From Dryas octopetala (taxonomy: Eukaryota > Streptophyta > Magnoliopsida > Rosales > Rosaceae): a stretch of 64,000 nucleotides of DNA. Each line of letters starts with the position of its first letter. Positions within the stretch are counted from its first letter, which is position 1. The position numbers and the translations under genes are program-made. Positions 10,553-21,500 of this stretch are shown piece by piece. The notes beneath the pieces were generated by a model. That model did no database searches, was not told where the DNA came from, and was given only the letters and a program-made list of their open reading frames with translations. Where the stretch lies: NCBI GenBank assembly GCA_963921425.1, contig OY992840.1, forward strand, positions 8,930,501 to 8,994,500. Direction: 5' to 3'.

Positions 10553-12476
10553 TAACCGGGAAAAAGTGAGATCTTTGTACGCGCCTCACGCGCTTTTCTC
10601 TTCTCCCTGTTTTCGTCTGTCTTCTCCATTCTCGTCAGTAACAGTGGCTGCCTCCATTCCTTTTGTGTTCTCTGCTCCTCCTTTGGTGCGGACTGGAGCT
10701 CCGAACGGTGGGCCTCCGCCGGGTGGGGGTCCTTGCTGTGGATCTAAGCGGCTTTGCGATGAGGCGGCGAAGCGAGCTCTCGATGATGAAGAGGTTGATA
10801 AGGCGATTCCGTTAGCTTCAGATCCAATTTCAAGTTTTAAGGCTAAATTGTTATCTCTTCCTGGTGTGGATCGATTTGCACGGGGTTTAGATGACGATAA
10901 ATTTGTGATTGAGGAGAGTGATTGTTTTGTCTCTAGATCTGAGAAGGGTCCTTCTATTCGATTCTCGGAGAGGATTAAGGAGAAACTCTATAGGCCATGG
11001 CGGTGCTCTCTAATTGTGAAATTAGTAGGGAAATCTCATACCTATAATTTCATCCTTGGTCGTCTTCAGCAGCGGTGGAAGTTGAAGGGCTCGTTTCAAC
11101 TGATTGATCTGGGTAATGATTTCTACATCGTTCGTTTCTTACTTGAGGAAGATCTGAACTATGTCCTCACTGGTGGTCCTTGGGTCATTGCGGGTCAGTA
11201 TCTGGCTGTGCAACGGTGGCGGCCGGGTTTTTTTGCGGCAGAAGAGAAGATTCAGAAGCTTATTGTCTGGGTTAGGTTGTCTGGAATTCTTGTTGAGCTT
11301 TTTAAGTATGAAACTGTGAAGAAAATTGGTGATGTTATTGGTACTACTTTCAAAGTAGATGTTCATACTGCTGCCCAATCTCGAGCCAAGTATGCGCGAG
11401 TGTGTGTGGAGATTGATTTGACTAAACCTCTTGTGCCTGCTGTGGAGGTTGAAGGGCGATGGGTGCATGTGGAGTATGAAGGTCTTCCTCCGATCTGTTA
11501 TCGATGTGGTATAGTGGGTCATACTAGGGATCATTGTATTGGTGAGGGATTGTCTGAAGATGTCAATCCTATGGAGGCGGATGTGGCTAGGGAGGGCATG
11601 AATTTAGATGAAGCTCAGTTGAAGGATGGTGTGAGTCCAGTTTGCTCTGTGGTGCCTGATAAGCCTACTTTGGGCCCTTGGAATGAAGTCTCTTACAGAA
11701 GGAATAAGCCTTGGAAGGGTGATAAGGCTTTTGAGGGCAAAGTTGGGAAGGCTCAGGAGGGAAAAGGTGGGAAGGTCCCAGAGGGTAGAGGAGGGAAGGC
11801 TCATGTGGGCAAGGCTGCTATGCCTCAGTCTAATGCTAATAAAAGTGCTTCTGGTGCTCAGGGTTCAAGATTTGGGGTTTTGCAAAATGAGAATGCGAGG
11901 GAAGTTGATGTCATGGCTGTGGAAGCTGGTATTAAGGATTGTGCTATTTCTCAGACTCCTCTTTCGGAGGCTAGTAAGGCTGTGGGTACTGGAGAAGCTA
12001 AAGGCAAGCAGAAAAAGACTCTGAATGGGAGTGGTGGGTCTAGTGTTATCACTAAGGGAAAGGGTAAGGGTTCTTCTGATTTTGGGGATAAGAAGAAGGT
12101 TGGAAGACCGAGGAAGGCCCTTGGTGATATCTCTAATCGGCTTCCTGCTGGTTTCAAAGCGCCTGAGTTAGCTAGTTCGAGCATGGCTGGTCCTGTGAGT
12201 AGGGTTGGGGATGAATTTTCTCCAGTCAATTCGGTCACTGTGCCTAATGTTTCGTTGATGGAGGGTCCTGGTAATGATGCTGTGATGCAGGATGAAGGAG
12301 GCATTCCTCCTGATCCCCCTGATGTTCAATGGATGAGGGGTAATCCTCTTTGGAGTGATATGGTGGATGAGATTCCTTCTGTGGATGATGAGGAGCTGGA
12401 GAGCTCTGGTGACCATGATGAAGGTCATGTTATGTCTGCTTCTGTCAGTTTAGCAGAGGGGTTGTGTTTGACTTGA
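10553..12476 (+). CDS. LINE ORF1: DUF4283 and CCHC zinc-knuckle protein
   Basis: The frame is open from the very 5' edge of the LINE to TGA 12474-12476. It is a nucleic-acid-binding, gag-like protein thought to package the element RNA. Visible parts are a DUF4283 region (about 10990-11470, with GPWVIAGQYLAVQRWRPGF), a zf-CCHC_4 knuckle CYRCGIVGHTRDHC at about 11500-11541, and a Lys/Gly-rich tail with short EGKxGK repeats and a GRPRK AT-hook-like motif near 12100. No in-frame ATG exists inside the element before about 11570, after the zinc knuckle. The nearest in-frame ATG upstream, 10515, is in the host DNA before the target duplication. The original start is therefore either mutated or lost by slight 5' truncation, and the first 150-200 bases may really be 5' UTR. 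Confidence 0.8.
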
Positions 12477-12508
12477 TTAGTGTGTGGTGGTCTTTCCTCT
12501 TTCTTCTC

Positions 12509-15500
12509 ATGATGAATATTTTAATCTGGAATGTGAGGGGTGCAGGGAGTAAAGGGTTTGCTGGGTTGATTAAGGATTTGACTAGAATCCATAATGTGGA
12601 CATCCTGGTGATTTCTGAGCCTCGTATTAGCTCTGCGAGAGCTCTTAAGGTGGTTAAGTGTCTTGGGTTTTCCCACCATTTCATTGTTGATGCTGTTGGA
12701 TTTTCTGGTGGTCTGTGGCTTCTTTGGAATGATACTAAGACTCAGTTACAGGTTATTGGTAATAATGGTCAGTCTATCACTGCTTTAGTGTCTTGTGGGG
12801 CTGGTAAGGATTGGTTGTTCTCTGCCATTTATGCTAACCCTTGTGCTGCCCTTAGGGATAACTTGTGGCAGTATTTGGATGGGGTTATTTCTAGCTCTCA
12901 TTTGCCTTGGATGGGGGCATGAGATTTTAATGAGCTGCTTTCTGGTGCTGATAAAAGTGGTGGTAGAATTGTGTTGGGTGGTAAAGGTATTGGCAGTTGG
13001 GTTGAGAGGAATAGTCTGATTGATATGGGTTATATGGGTGCTGATTTTACTTGGCATGGTAAGCGAGATGGTATCCTTATTTGGGAAAGATTGGACAGGG
13101 GCTTCTGCAGTATGGGGTGGAGACATTTGTTCCCTGATGCTTTTGTTAGGCATTTACCTAGGATTAAGTCTGATCATTGTCCTATTCTTATTAGCTTGTT
13201 CAGTGATCATCTTCCTAGAATTGAGCTACGTCCTTTTCGGTTTGAAGCTATGTGGCTTGGGCATGAGAAGTTTGGTGATTTTTCTAAGGATGCTTGGCCA
13301 AGTGGTGTTGGTGCTGTTGCTCAGAAAGTTGCTTTATTTACCACTGCTGTCAAAGCTTGGAACAAAGAGGTTTTTGGTAGTATTTTTTCCAGGAAGAAGA
13401 GAATTCTTGCTAGGCTTGGTGGTATTCAAAAAGTTCTTTGCCGTAAGCTTGTGCCCCATTTAGTTCAATTGGAGCAGGACCTTAATTCTGAGTATGTGAA
13501 GATTTTGGAACAAGAGGAGGTTTTTTGGCTTCAAAAATCTAGGAACACTTGGCTTAAAGAGGGTGATCGTAATACCCGGTTTTTCCATCTCTCCACTGTG
13601 GTTAGGAGGAGAAGAAATCGTTTGGAGGGTTTGAATGATGATACTGGTGTTTGGCATAATGGGAATGCTGAGATGCATCTTATTGCAACTAAGTATTTTT
13701 CTAAGCTTTTTGAGTTTAAACCTGTGGATGGAATTTCTGAGGGCCTTCCTAATTTGTTTCCCCGTCTGGACCCTTCCTTAGTTAATGGGTTGAACTGTGA
13801 GGTCACTGAGCTTGATGTCAAGAATAGTCTTTTCTCTATTGGAGGTCTCAAAGCCCCGGGGCCTGATGGTATGCCTGCTAAATTCTTCCAGTTTATGTGG
13901 AATCATTGTAAGGATGATTTGCTAAACTTTACCAAGGAGTGCTTCCAGTCTTGTCAGCTCCCTGCTGGTTTGAATGATACTCTGATTGTTTTGGTTCCCA
14001 AAGTTAATTGTCCGAGTAATATGGCTCAGCTTAGACCAATTAGCCTTTGTAATACTCTTTACAAGCTTGTGTCTAAGATTTTGGTTCAAAGGCTTAGACC
14101 TCTTATGGTGGATCTTGTGTCTCCAACTCAGGTCAGTTTTGTTCCAGGTAGGCAGATCACGGATAATGTGGTGGTGGCTCAAGAGCTGTTTCATAAGTTT
14201 AGGATTTCTAAAGGGAAAAAGGGCTTTTTAGCTTGGAAAATTGACCTTGCGAAGGCTTATGATAAAATGCAATGGAGCTTTGTTTTGGAGGTCTTATGGG
14301 AAGCTGGTATTAGGGGGAGGATTCTTGAGTTAATCACGCAATGCTTGACTACTGTTAACTTTAAGTTCTTGGTTAATGGGGAGATGTCTGGTAGTGTGGT
14401 CCCTGGAAGTGGCTTGAGGCAGGGAGATCCCCTCTCTCCTTATCTCTTTGTGTTATGCATGGAGAAGCTTGCCCATTTAATTTCTTCTCAGGTGGATAAT
14501 CATAAGTGGAAGCCTGTTAAGATTTCTCAGCATGGCCCTGCTGTTTCCCATCTATTTTTTGCGGATGATTTGATTCTTTTTTCTGAAGCCAGTCTTGAGC
14601 AGGCTAGACTGATGAAAAGTTGCTTAGATGTGTTCTGTCAAGCTTCTGGTCAGGAGGTGAGTTTTGAGAAGTCAAGGGTGTTTTGTTCGCCAAATGTGGA
14701 CCCTCGTTTGGCTAGTAGAATCTCTGATATTTGTGGCTCTCCGCTCACTGATAATCTTGGTAGGTATCTTGGTGTTCCTCTTGTTCATTCTAGGGTCACT
14801 ACTGAGACTTACAAAGTGTTGGTGGATAAGGTTCATGGTCGGCTTGCTGCTTGGAAGAGTAGCACTTTATCTATGGCTGGGAGATTGACCCTTTTGCAGT
14901 CTGTTGCTTCTGCTCTCCCCATTTATACTATGTATACGGTTAAGCTGCCTGGTACTATCTGTGATCATTTGGATCGTTTATCCAGAAATTTTTTGTGGGG
15001 CCACACGGTTGAGAAGAAGAAAATTCACTTGACTAAGTGGGATGTTGTTTGCTCTCCTAAAATCAGTGGAGGCTTGGGGCTTAAGAAGACTTCCCTGATG
15101 AACCAAGCTTTGCTTGCTAAATCTAGTTGGAGATTGTTGCAGCGTGACCAGGGCTTGTGGGCTAAGGCGTTGGAGAAGAAATATTTGAGATCGGATAGTA
15201 TTTTGCATGTTAGTGGTAAGTCCTACCCTGTGTGTTCTAGTACTTGGCGTGGTATTTTGTATGGGGCTCAATTACTTGCTAATGGTCTTAAATGGAGGGT
15301 TGGTACTGGTTCTAGCACTCGGTTTTGGGATGATAATTGGACTGGGGTGGGTGCTTTGAGGGATTATGTGATTAAGTCCATTCCTCCTTCTATGCTTGAG
15401 CTATCTGTTAATAATGTTTGCACTCCTTCTGGTTGGAATATTGGTCTATTAAAAGAATTTCTTCCTGACTCTATTGTTCAGCTTGTTTGTGGGATTCATG

Positions 15501-16618
15501 CTGGTGGGGCTGCTTGTGGTGAAGATAGATTTATTTGGGGCCTCACCCCTTCAGGAATTTTTTCTGTTAAAACTGCTTATCAGTCTCTGTTATGTAGGGA
15601 GGAGTGGCCCTCTTGGAAATGGGCTTTTATTTGGAAAATGAAAATTCCCCCTAAAATTAAGACTTTCCTTTGGTTAGTGGCTCATGGTAGGGTGTTAACT
15701 AATGAGGCTAGATTGAGGAGGGGTCTTTCTCAGGATGCTAAGTGTCCTAGATGTTTTTCTCAATGGGAGTCTTTGGAGCATTTGCTTAAAAGTTGCAGGT
15801 CCTCTATGCGTATTTGGGCTGCCATGAATTGGAATGAGGAGTTTTCTATCTCTCTTACTGCTGATTTTCAGGAGTGGTTGTTTCAGAATTTAAAATCTAA
15901 AGTTTGCTTGTCTAATGGCTTGCCTTGGTCTTGTCTTTTTGCTATGGCTCTTTGGTTTATTTGGAAGTGGAGGTGTAAATATATTTTTGAACCTGGTTTT
16001 CAATTGCCTCTTGAGCCTCAAGCGTTGATTAGGAAATGTACTAATGAGTGGTATATGGCTAATGATGGTCAGGCTGTGATGGGTGCTAAGAAGTCTCTTA
16101 TGGTTTATTGGGTGAGGCCTCCAATTGATTGGTATAAGATTAATACTGATGGTAGTCTGAGAAGGGATGTTGGTAGAATTTGTGCAGGTGGAGTTCTTCG
16201 TGATGCTTCTGGTGCATGGATTATAGGGTTTGCTTATAATTTGGGGAGTGGAGGTGTTCTTGATGCTGAGCTATGGGGTCTATACACTGGCCTCCGTTTA
16301 GCTTGGGATTCTGGGATTAGAATGCTTGAGGTGGAGTTGGATTCTGCTGTGTCTGTGTCCCTTTTACAGACTCCTCTTGAGGTTCATTATCCCCTCTTTA
16401 GCATTGTTAGTAGTTGTAAGGAATTACTCAGCAGACAATGGACTTGTGTAGTGCGTCATGTGTTTCGTGAACAGAACTGTGTGGCTGATGGGCTTGCTGC
16501 TCTTGGTCATGATTTGGATCTTGGATGTCATCTTTTTGTGACCCCCCCTCCCTCCATTGCTAGTCTGGTGTTGGCTGATGGTCTGGGTCTTGGGAGACCC
16601 CGGTTAGTTAAAGGCTAG
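12509..16618 (+). pseudogene. LINE ORF2: endonuclease, reverse transcriptase, RNase H; one in-frame stop
   Basis: ORF2 starts at ATG 12509, 32 bases after ORF1 stops, and runs in one frame to TAG 16616-16618 apart from a TGA at 12920-12922. The order is an APE-type endonuclease (NILIWNVRGAG at the start, ISEPRI Glu, a DFNE motif right after the TGA, SDH at about 13170), a reverse transcriptase (PGPDG at about 13856, LRPISLCN, the FADD catalytic motif at about 14560), a zf-RVT domain (about 15550-15800) and a C-terminal RNase H (INTDGS, AELWG, ELDSA and a late Asp) up to about 16520. The stop falls inside the endonuclease, so the copy is probably inactive unless read through; the 1,215-residue downstream part remains fully open. 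Confidence 0.92.
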
Positions 16619-16686
16619 TTTGTTGTGTTGTTTGGGCTTTGGCCTGCCCTTTTACCAAAAAAAAAAAAAAAACAACCTAAACTTGA

Positions 16687-18290
16687 AAGATGAAAAATGA
16701 ATTTAATGCTTTCAATTATGTATAATAAAATCAATGCTTATTATTAAGAGACCTCGCAAACATGTTATTATTTGTTTATGGTGTTTGCTTCAAAATTCAC
16801 GACCTCAATGAATATGGAGAAAATATACTCCCTAGATTATTGCAAGAGAATTGGTTCTTAACAAAACTAATGAAGATTGAAAATTGAACTAAGAAATTAG
16901 AAAGAATTGTAAAACTTAGAACTAGAGTTTAGGGATTTGAAAGAGAAACATTACATGTAGTTGTGTGAATGAGCAGTAAAACATGGCTTCTTCAGTAGAT
17001 GATGCCTCCTATTTATAAGAGGTCTTAATGGCCCAATATCGTTATTTTGGTTTGCTTTCATCTTCATAATTGCATGATCTTTATTTCATCTTTCCCTTAT
17101 TGTATTATTTCTTTCTTCCCATAATAGGACTCTGCTTATCCTACAAGCTTAGGACTCTCTTTGGGATTTACTACCTAAATTCACGTGTAGGGTGAAGGCT
17201 TAACAAGTTAAGTACAAATACACACTGTACATGTATGTTCACTCTAAAACTAATTGAAAACTAATAATCTTTTTAGGTCTATTTAACAATGTAATCTCAT
17301 AAAACAATGGCTTACATGAAACAATGTAATGCCTAACCACATTAGCTAACCACCTTACATGGCAGCTGAGGTGGCCATGCTATCTTAATTAATAAGATGG
17401 GTTGATATGAATTTTACGTTTTAATTATTTGCATATCACTCATATCATTAATTACATGGTATCACCACATCAACTTTCATATAATGTGGTTAGCTAATAT
17501 GGTCAAATAAGTGTGTACAACTAGCATTATTTTTTGAATTGTTCATTTTTTAGGTCATACTTTAAAAATTATTTTTATATAATTAAATTAAATTAAAAGT
17601 CATGTAGCCAAATATATAATTATAATCATTTTAGTGCTTTATAAAAAATATTGTGTTTCTCTATTTATTTAATCACAGTTAAATGATTTTGATTTGGTTG
17701 AGTTTTTGCAATAACTATATTTGAAGTAGTGTCTAAAAAATTAATAGTTTAAATTATGAAATTATATTGTGTGGTGAACCCGAAATGGTGATTAACTTTA
17801 GAGCACTATTCTATAAACACATTTGAGTATCCAACGTTTGCCACCTTTAGTCATTAATGACATTTTGAAGTAAGTTTTAAATGAATCACTTATTTAGTTT
17901 TATGCAAATTTAGATTTGTGTAGGTGTAAAAGGAAATTGTTTTAATCACTAGACAATGTTATGTTTAATACATGACCAATTTATGTTGGGTGATATGATA
18001 GCATGTTGGTCATTGGACTTGATACGTGTATAACTTATTTTGATACCACGAAGAAAATTGTAAATCCATGCTAAAACTAATTAGCAATGAGTGAGGAAGG
18101 TTAACAGCCTAACATCTTATAAATCACTAAGCAATACTATATTTTGTTCAACGTAGGATCTTTCCCTCAAGACCCTTATTCCACAAGTCCAATTAAGTTG
18201 GGCCAAAATTTTGATATTTGGGTTGGGCTAGGATAGGCTTGCTTTGGGCCGATTGTCAATTTTTTACTCCAACCAGCCCAATTTACAGCA
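16687..18290. other. AT-rich intergenic DNA between LINE and HOS1
   Basis: No gene is seen. A small hairpin repeat is listed separately. The last 100 bases contain GGGCC-type motifs common in promoters of housekeeping plant genes. Confidence 0.5.
17336..17501. repeat. small inverted-repeat (MITE-like) element
   Basis: ACCACATTAGCTAACCAC at about 17337 recurs as its reverse complement (GTGGTTAGCTAATATGG) at about 17484-17500. The arms are short and the centre is AT-rich. It is either a small MITE or a remnant. Confidence 0.4.
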
Positions 18291-18413
18291 TCACAGATTC
18301 ACAGCCTTCACTAGTTGTCCGAAAATCCCAATTTTGAACCCTTTCCCCAAAACCCTCCCTCTCTTTATTTCGCTCGCTCTCTCTCTGTCTCTGAAGCTTT
18401 TGTGAGAGCTGCA

Positions 18414-18437
18414 ATGGCTCGTTTCACTAAACCCTAA
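18414..18437 (+). promoter_or_regulatory. possible uORF and telo-box in the HOS1 leader
   Basis: ATG 18414 opens a seven-codon frame ending TAA 18435-18437, 78 bases before the HOS1 start. Its last nine bases are AAACCCTAA, the telo-box found in leaders of many plant housekeeping genes. Whether the transcript includes this ATG cannot be told from sequence alone. Confidence 0.35.
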
Positions 18438-18515
18438 AACAAACCCACTCACCCTCACTTCACCAATTCATTGTCTCCAACTTCGTACCGAAGCAGCTCT
18501 CGCACTCTCCGAGAA

Positions 18516-21500
18516 ATGGATAGGAGATTCAACGGACCAACAGGACCTTCGAGCTCCGTCAATGGTGGCACAGCCACAAGATTTGGTTCCCAGAGTTCGC
18601 AACCTAACTACAATAGTCATGCTGTTCAGGTTTCATTTTCTAATTGCATGCATTTTCCCTTGCGTAGCTACTGCCTAAAACCCTAGCTGTCTCTGTAGCC
18701 ACGGTTTGGTTCCTGTTGTGTACATTTGTGTTTGGAGAAGTTTTGGTGGGTTTTGGAGAATTTCATTTCTGAATTATAGGTGTTCGGTTTGGCAATTTTT
18801 GGTAATTTATATTTTTTTGGCTAATATGTGAAAATTGCAGTAGCAGAGTTGTTAAGGTACAACCTGTGAGTTTGTGAATTGAAATTTGTATATTAGGGTT
18901 TTAGAAGCTCTTAAAAGTGACTTTAGGTAGATAAATTGAGTGAGGTTGATGAGGTTTATGTAGGTCTAAGGATTTCAACTTAACAAGAAATGGGGCGGTG
19001 GAGTAAAACTGATGGGTTTAAACCACTTCTTTTTTCACCCATTTCAGATAAATATTTAGTTGACTAGGTTTAGGACCAGACTGCGGCCATCCAAATATGG
19101 ATAACTAGCTTAAGGTCAATACAGTATCAACAATTTCATTTTCCATTAAGGATCTATAATATCTGGAGTTAAATGTAATAACTTGTACTTTGAAAATAAA
19201 ATCAGAACTTTTATATATCTTGATTTTAAATTTCGATTTCAGGAAGCATTGGAACATTTGGCATCTATTGATCTCATTGAGTTATGCAATGAGGCTAAAG
19301 TTGAACGCTGTCGGGCAACAAGAGACTTGAGAAGCTGTGGACGCTATGTAACGGATGTGTTGAACTCATGTGGACATGCTTCATTATGCGCAGAGTGTAG
19401 CCAGCGGTGTGATCTTTGCCCGATTTGTAGAATTCCGATACCAAAGACTGGCACAAAACTACGTCGTCGCCTTTACGATCAGTGTTTAGAAGCTCACCTT
19501 ATATCCAAAAGATGTGACAAGAGATTTCAAGAGAAAGAAGATGGGGAGGAGCATATAACTACTGATGTCCAGCGCCTGTATTCTTTATTTGATGTTGCCC
19601 TGGAGAATAACTTAGTTTCTTTGATATGCCACTGTATCCTTTCATCAAGTCTTTACTTTACTAATTTGTTTTGTTTTATTTTATTTTCAAGATTGAAGGC
19701 ATATAGATCAGTTCAGTTTTGATAAAATCACACAAATTTCAGTCTTTCCCATTTCTATGGTAAGAGAAGTACGTAAAAATAATGAGAAGTATTTGTTTCT
19801 CATTTTTTGGGTATATAACTCGTATTTTTCTATCTGGGATTTATTTGAGCCAAACTGGAAAATCATCAGCTAAACAAATAACTAGGAATCATGACATGCC
19901 GATAGTCCTATTTAAGCATTATAGGAACTTTTATCTTTTGGAAATTCCAACTGTCACTTCTGTTAAATGTTCATGTTTATGTTGAAACTTTCTTGTTTTC
20001 TTTGACAGAGATTAAACAGATGTTACAGATGTTTGTTTGGATGAAAGTGCAGTGTCTAGTGATCCTGTTATTGCTTTTTTGTTGGATGAAGTGGTTGTTA
20101 AGGATTGGTGCAAGCGAGCATTCCAGAACATCATCACAGAACTTCAAGGGATTTGTATCCTTATATATTTTTTTAAAATTTTGAAATCTGAAGTCTGTAG
20201 ATATTAAGCTCATGTATTCTTGAATAATTTTAATAGTGTGTATTTCTTAATATTTTATTCTTTAGATAATCTTGAAGCAGAAAAAATGAAAACTATGTTG
20301 AGTTTACTTCTTAAGTTCTCAGCACAATTGGCTTGCATATCCAATGTGCTTGAAGTTTTGGATTCATCTTTTAAGGGGTCTCTTTCAGCTCAGCTTCATG
20401 ACCTGCACCAGCTTCAAGAGAGCATATTAAAGACAAAGCAGGTTCTTTCTGTGATGATGTTACCTCTCTCTGATGTTACCTGAGTTTTATTGGTTTTAGG
20501 ATATTTGCTATATGTGTTATCATATTATACATGTTTTAGTTTCTCTAATCTTAAGTTTTTATTCTTCCATTATAATTTAGACTCCTAAGGAGATTATAAT
20601 TTTGTTAGCTACCATCTTAAAGGCCCAAACTTCGAAGGCCATGAAACCATAAGAAGTGGCAGCATATGGGATTTTTAGTTCATAGGAAAATTTAATCGTG
20701 CTCCTTTAACTTTCTTCTGACAAGATCGCTGCTTGTAATCTTTTATATATTAATAGCCTCATCAATTTGGTTGAATATTTCATTAAACTCTTTTCTATTA
20801 TGGATTCCCAAAGAGACCATGTTTTCAATAAAAATTCCTATATGTCTGCAAATAATTTGATTGTTCTTTCACATTTGGTTTTCATTTTCAGCATATGGAG
20901 ATTATGATATGGTGTGTAAGACATGAATTCCTTGAGAATGTGAGACCTCGTTATACTAATTTCACATCATGGCGTTCTCTTGTTCGTGAAAGGAAATCAG
21001 CTGCAATTAAGCGATCATGGCCTGACGCAGTAAATAACTCTGAAGAGTCCACTGGACAGGAAGGTTCCCTGTTTATTGAAGATGCCCTTGAAAATCTGGA
21101 GATTGAGCAGGGAAATGCAGGGAAACTGGTTGAGGAATTAAAACTTGCTTCTTTGCAGAAGGATGGAGTCTCATCAATTTTCAGGTCTAAGATGGAGGGG
21201 GTTGCAGGATGCTACCCATTTGAAAATGTTCGAGCTGCTGTCGATATACTTTTTCTAAGTGGTAGTTCAGATTTGGTGGTTGCGAAGCAAGCGATTGTAT
21301 CCTTTATTTTTATTTTGATTTTAAATGTTTATCTTTATTGTACATATTCTAAGTTGGGCATGATTCCTGCCTCCCCCCCCCCCTCCAGGGATATCTATAT
21401 TTCCTTAATTTGTAACAGTTGCTATATTACCTATTTGACCGGCATTGGACATTGCCTGATGAGCAATGGAGGCACATTTTAGAGGATTTCGGAGCTACCT

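Larger units (their letters stand above)
10533..16686 (+). mobile_element. L1-type LINE retrotransposon with poly(A) and TSD
   Basis: A 20-base direct repeat (six A followed by CAACCTAAACTTGA) occurs at 10533-10552 and again at 16667-16686, directly after a 16-A tail (16657-16672). This is the target-site duplication of a target-primed reverse transcription event. Between the copies, about 6.1 kb holds two open frames in the usual plant L1 order: a DUF4283/zinc-knuckle ORF1 and an endonuclease-RT-RNase H ORF2. The TSD is still identical and ORF2 has a single stop, so the insertion is young. The first bases after the TSD (TAACCGGG) mark the 5' edge. The element lies between genes in the same orientation as HOS1, ending about 1.8 kb before the HOS1 start. 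Confidence 0.95.

Noticed and set aside
11139-15271. Minus-strand and alternative-frame open frames within the LINE
   Set aside because: They overlap ORF1 and ORF2, whose domains are clear, and carry no domain themselves.
20001-20010. Earlier AG acceptor for HOS1 intron 2
   Set aside because: Using the AG near 20008 brings a TAA into frame; the AG at 20018-20019 gives the conserved protein.
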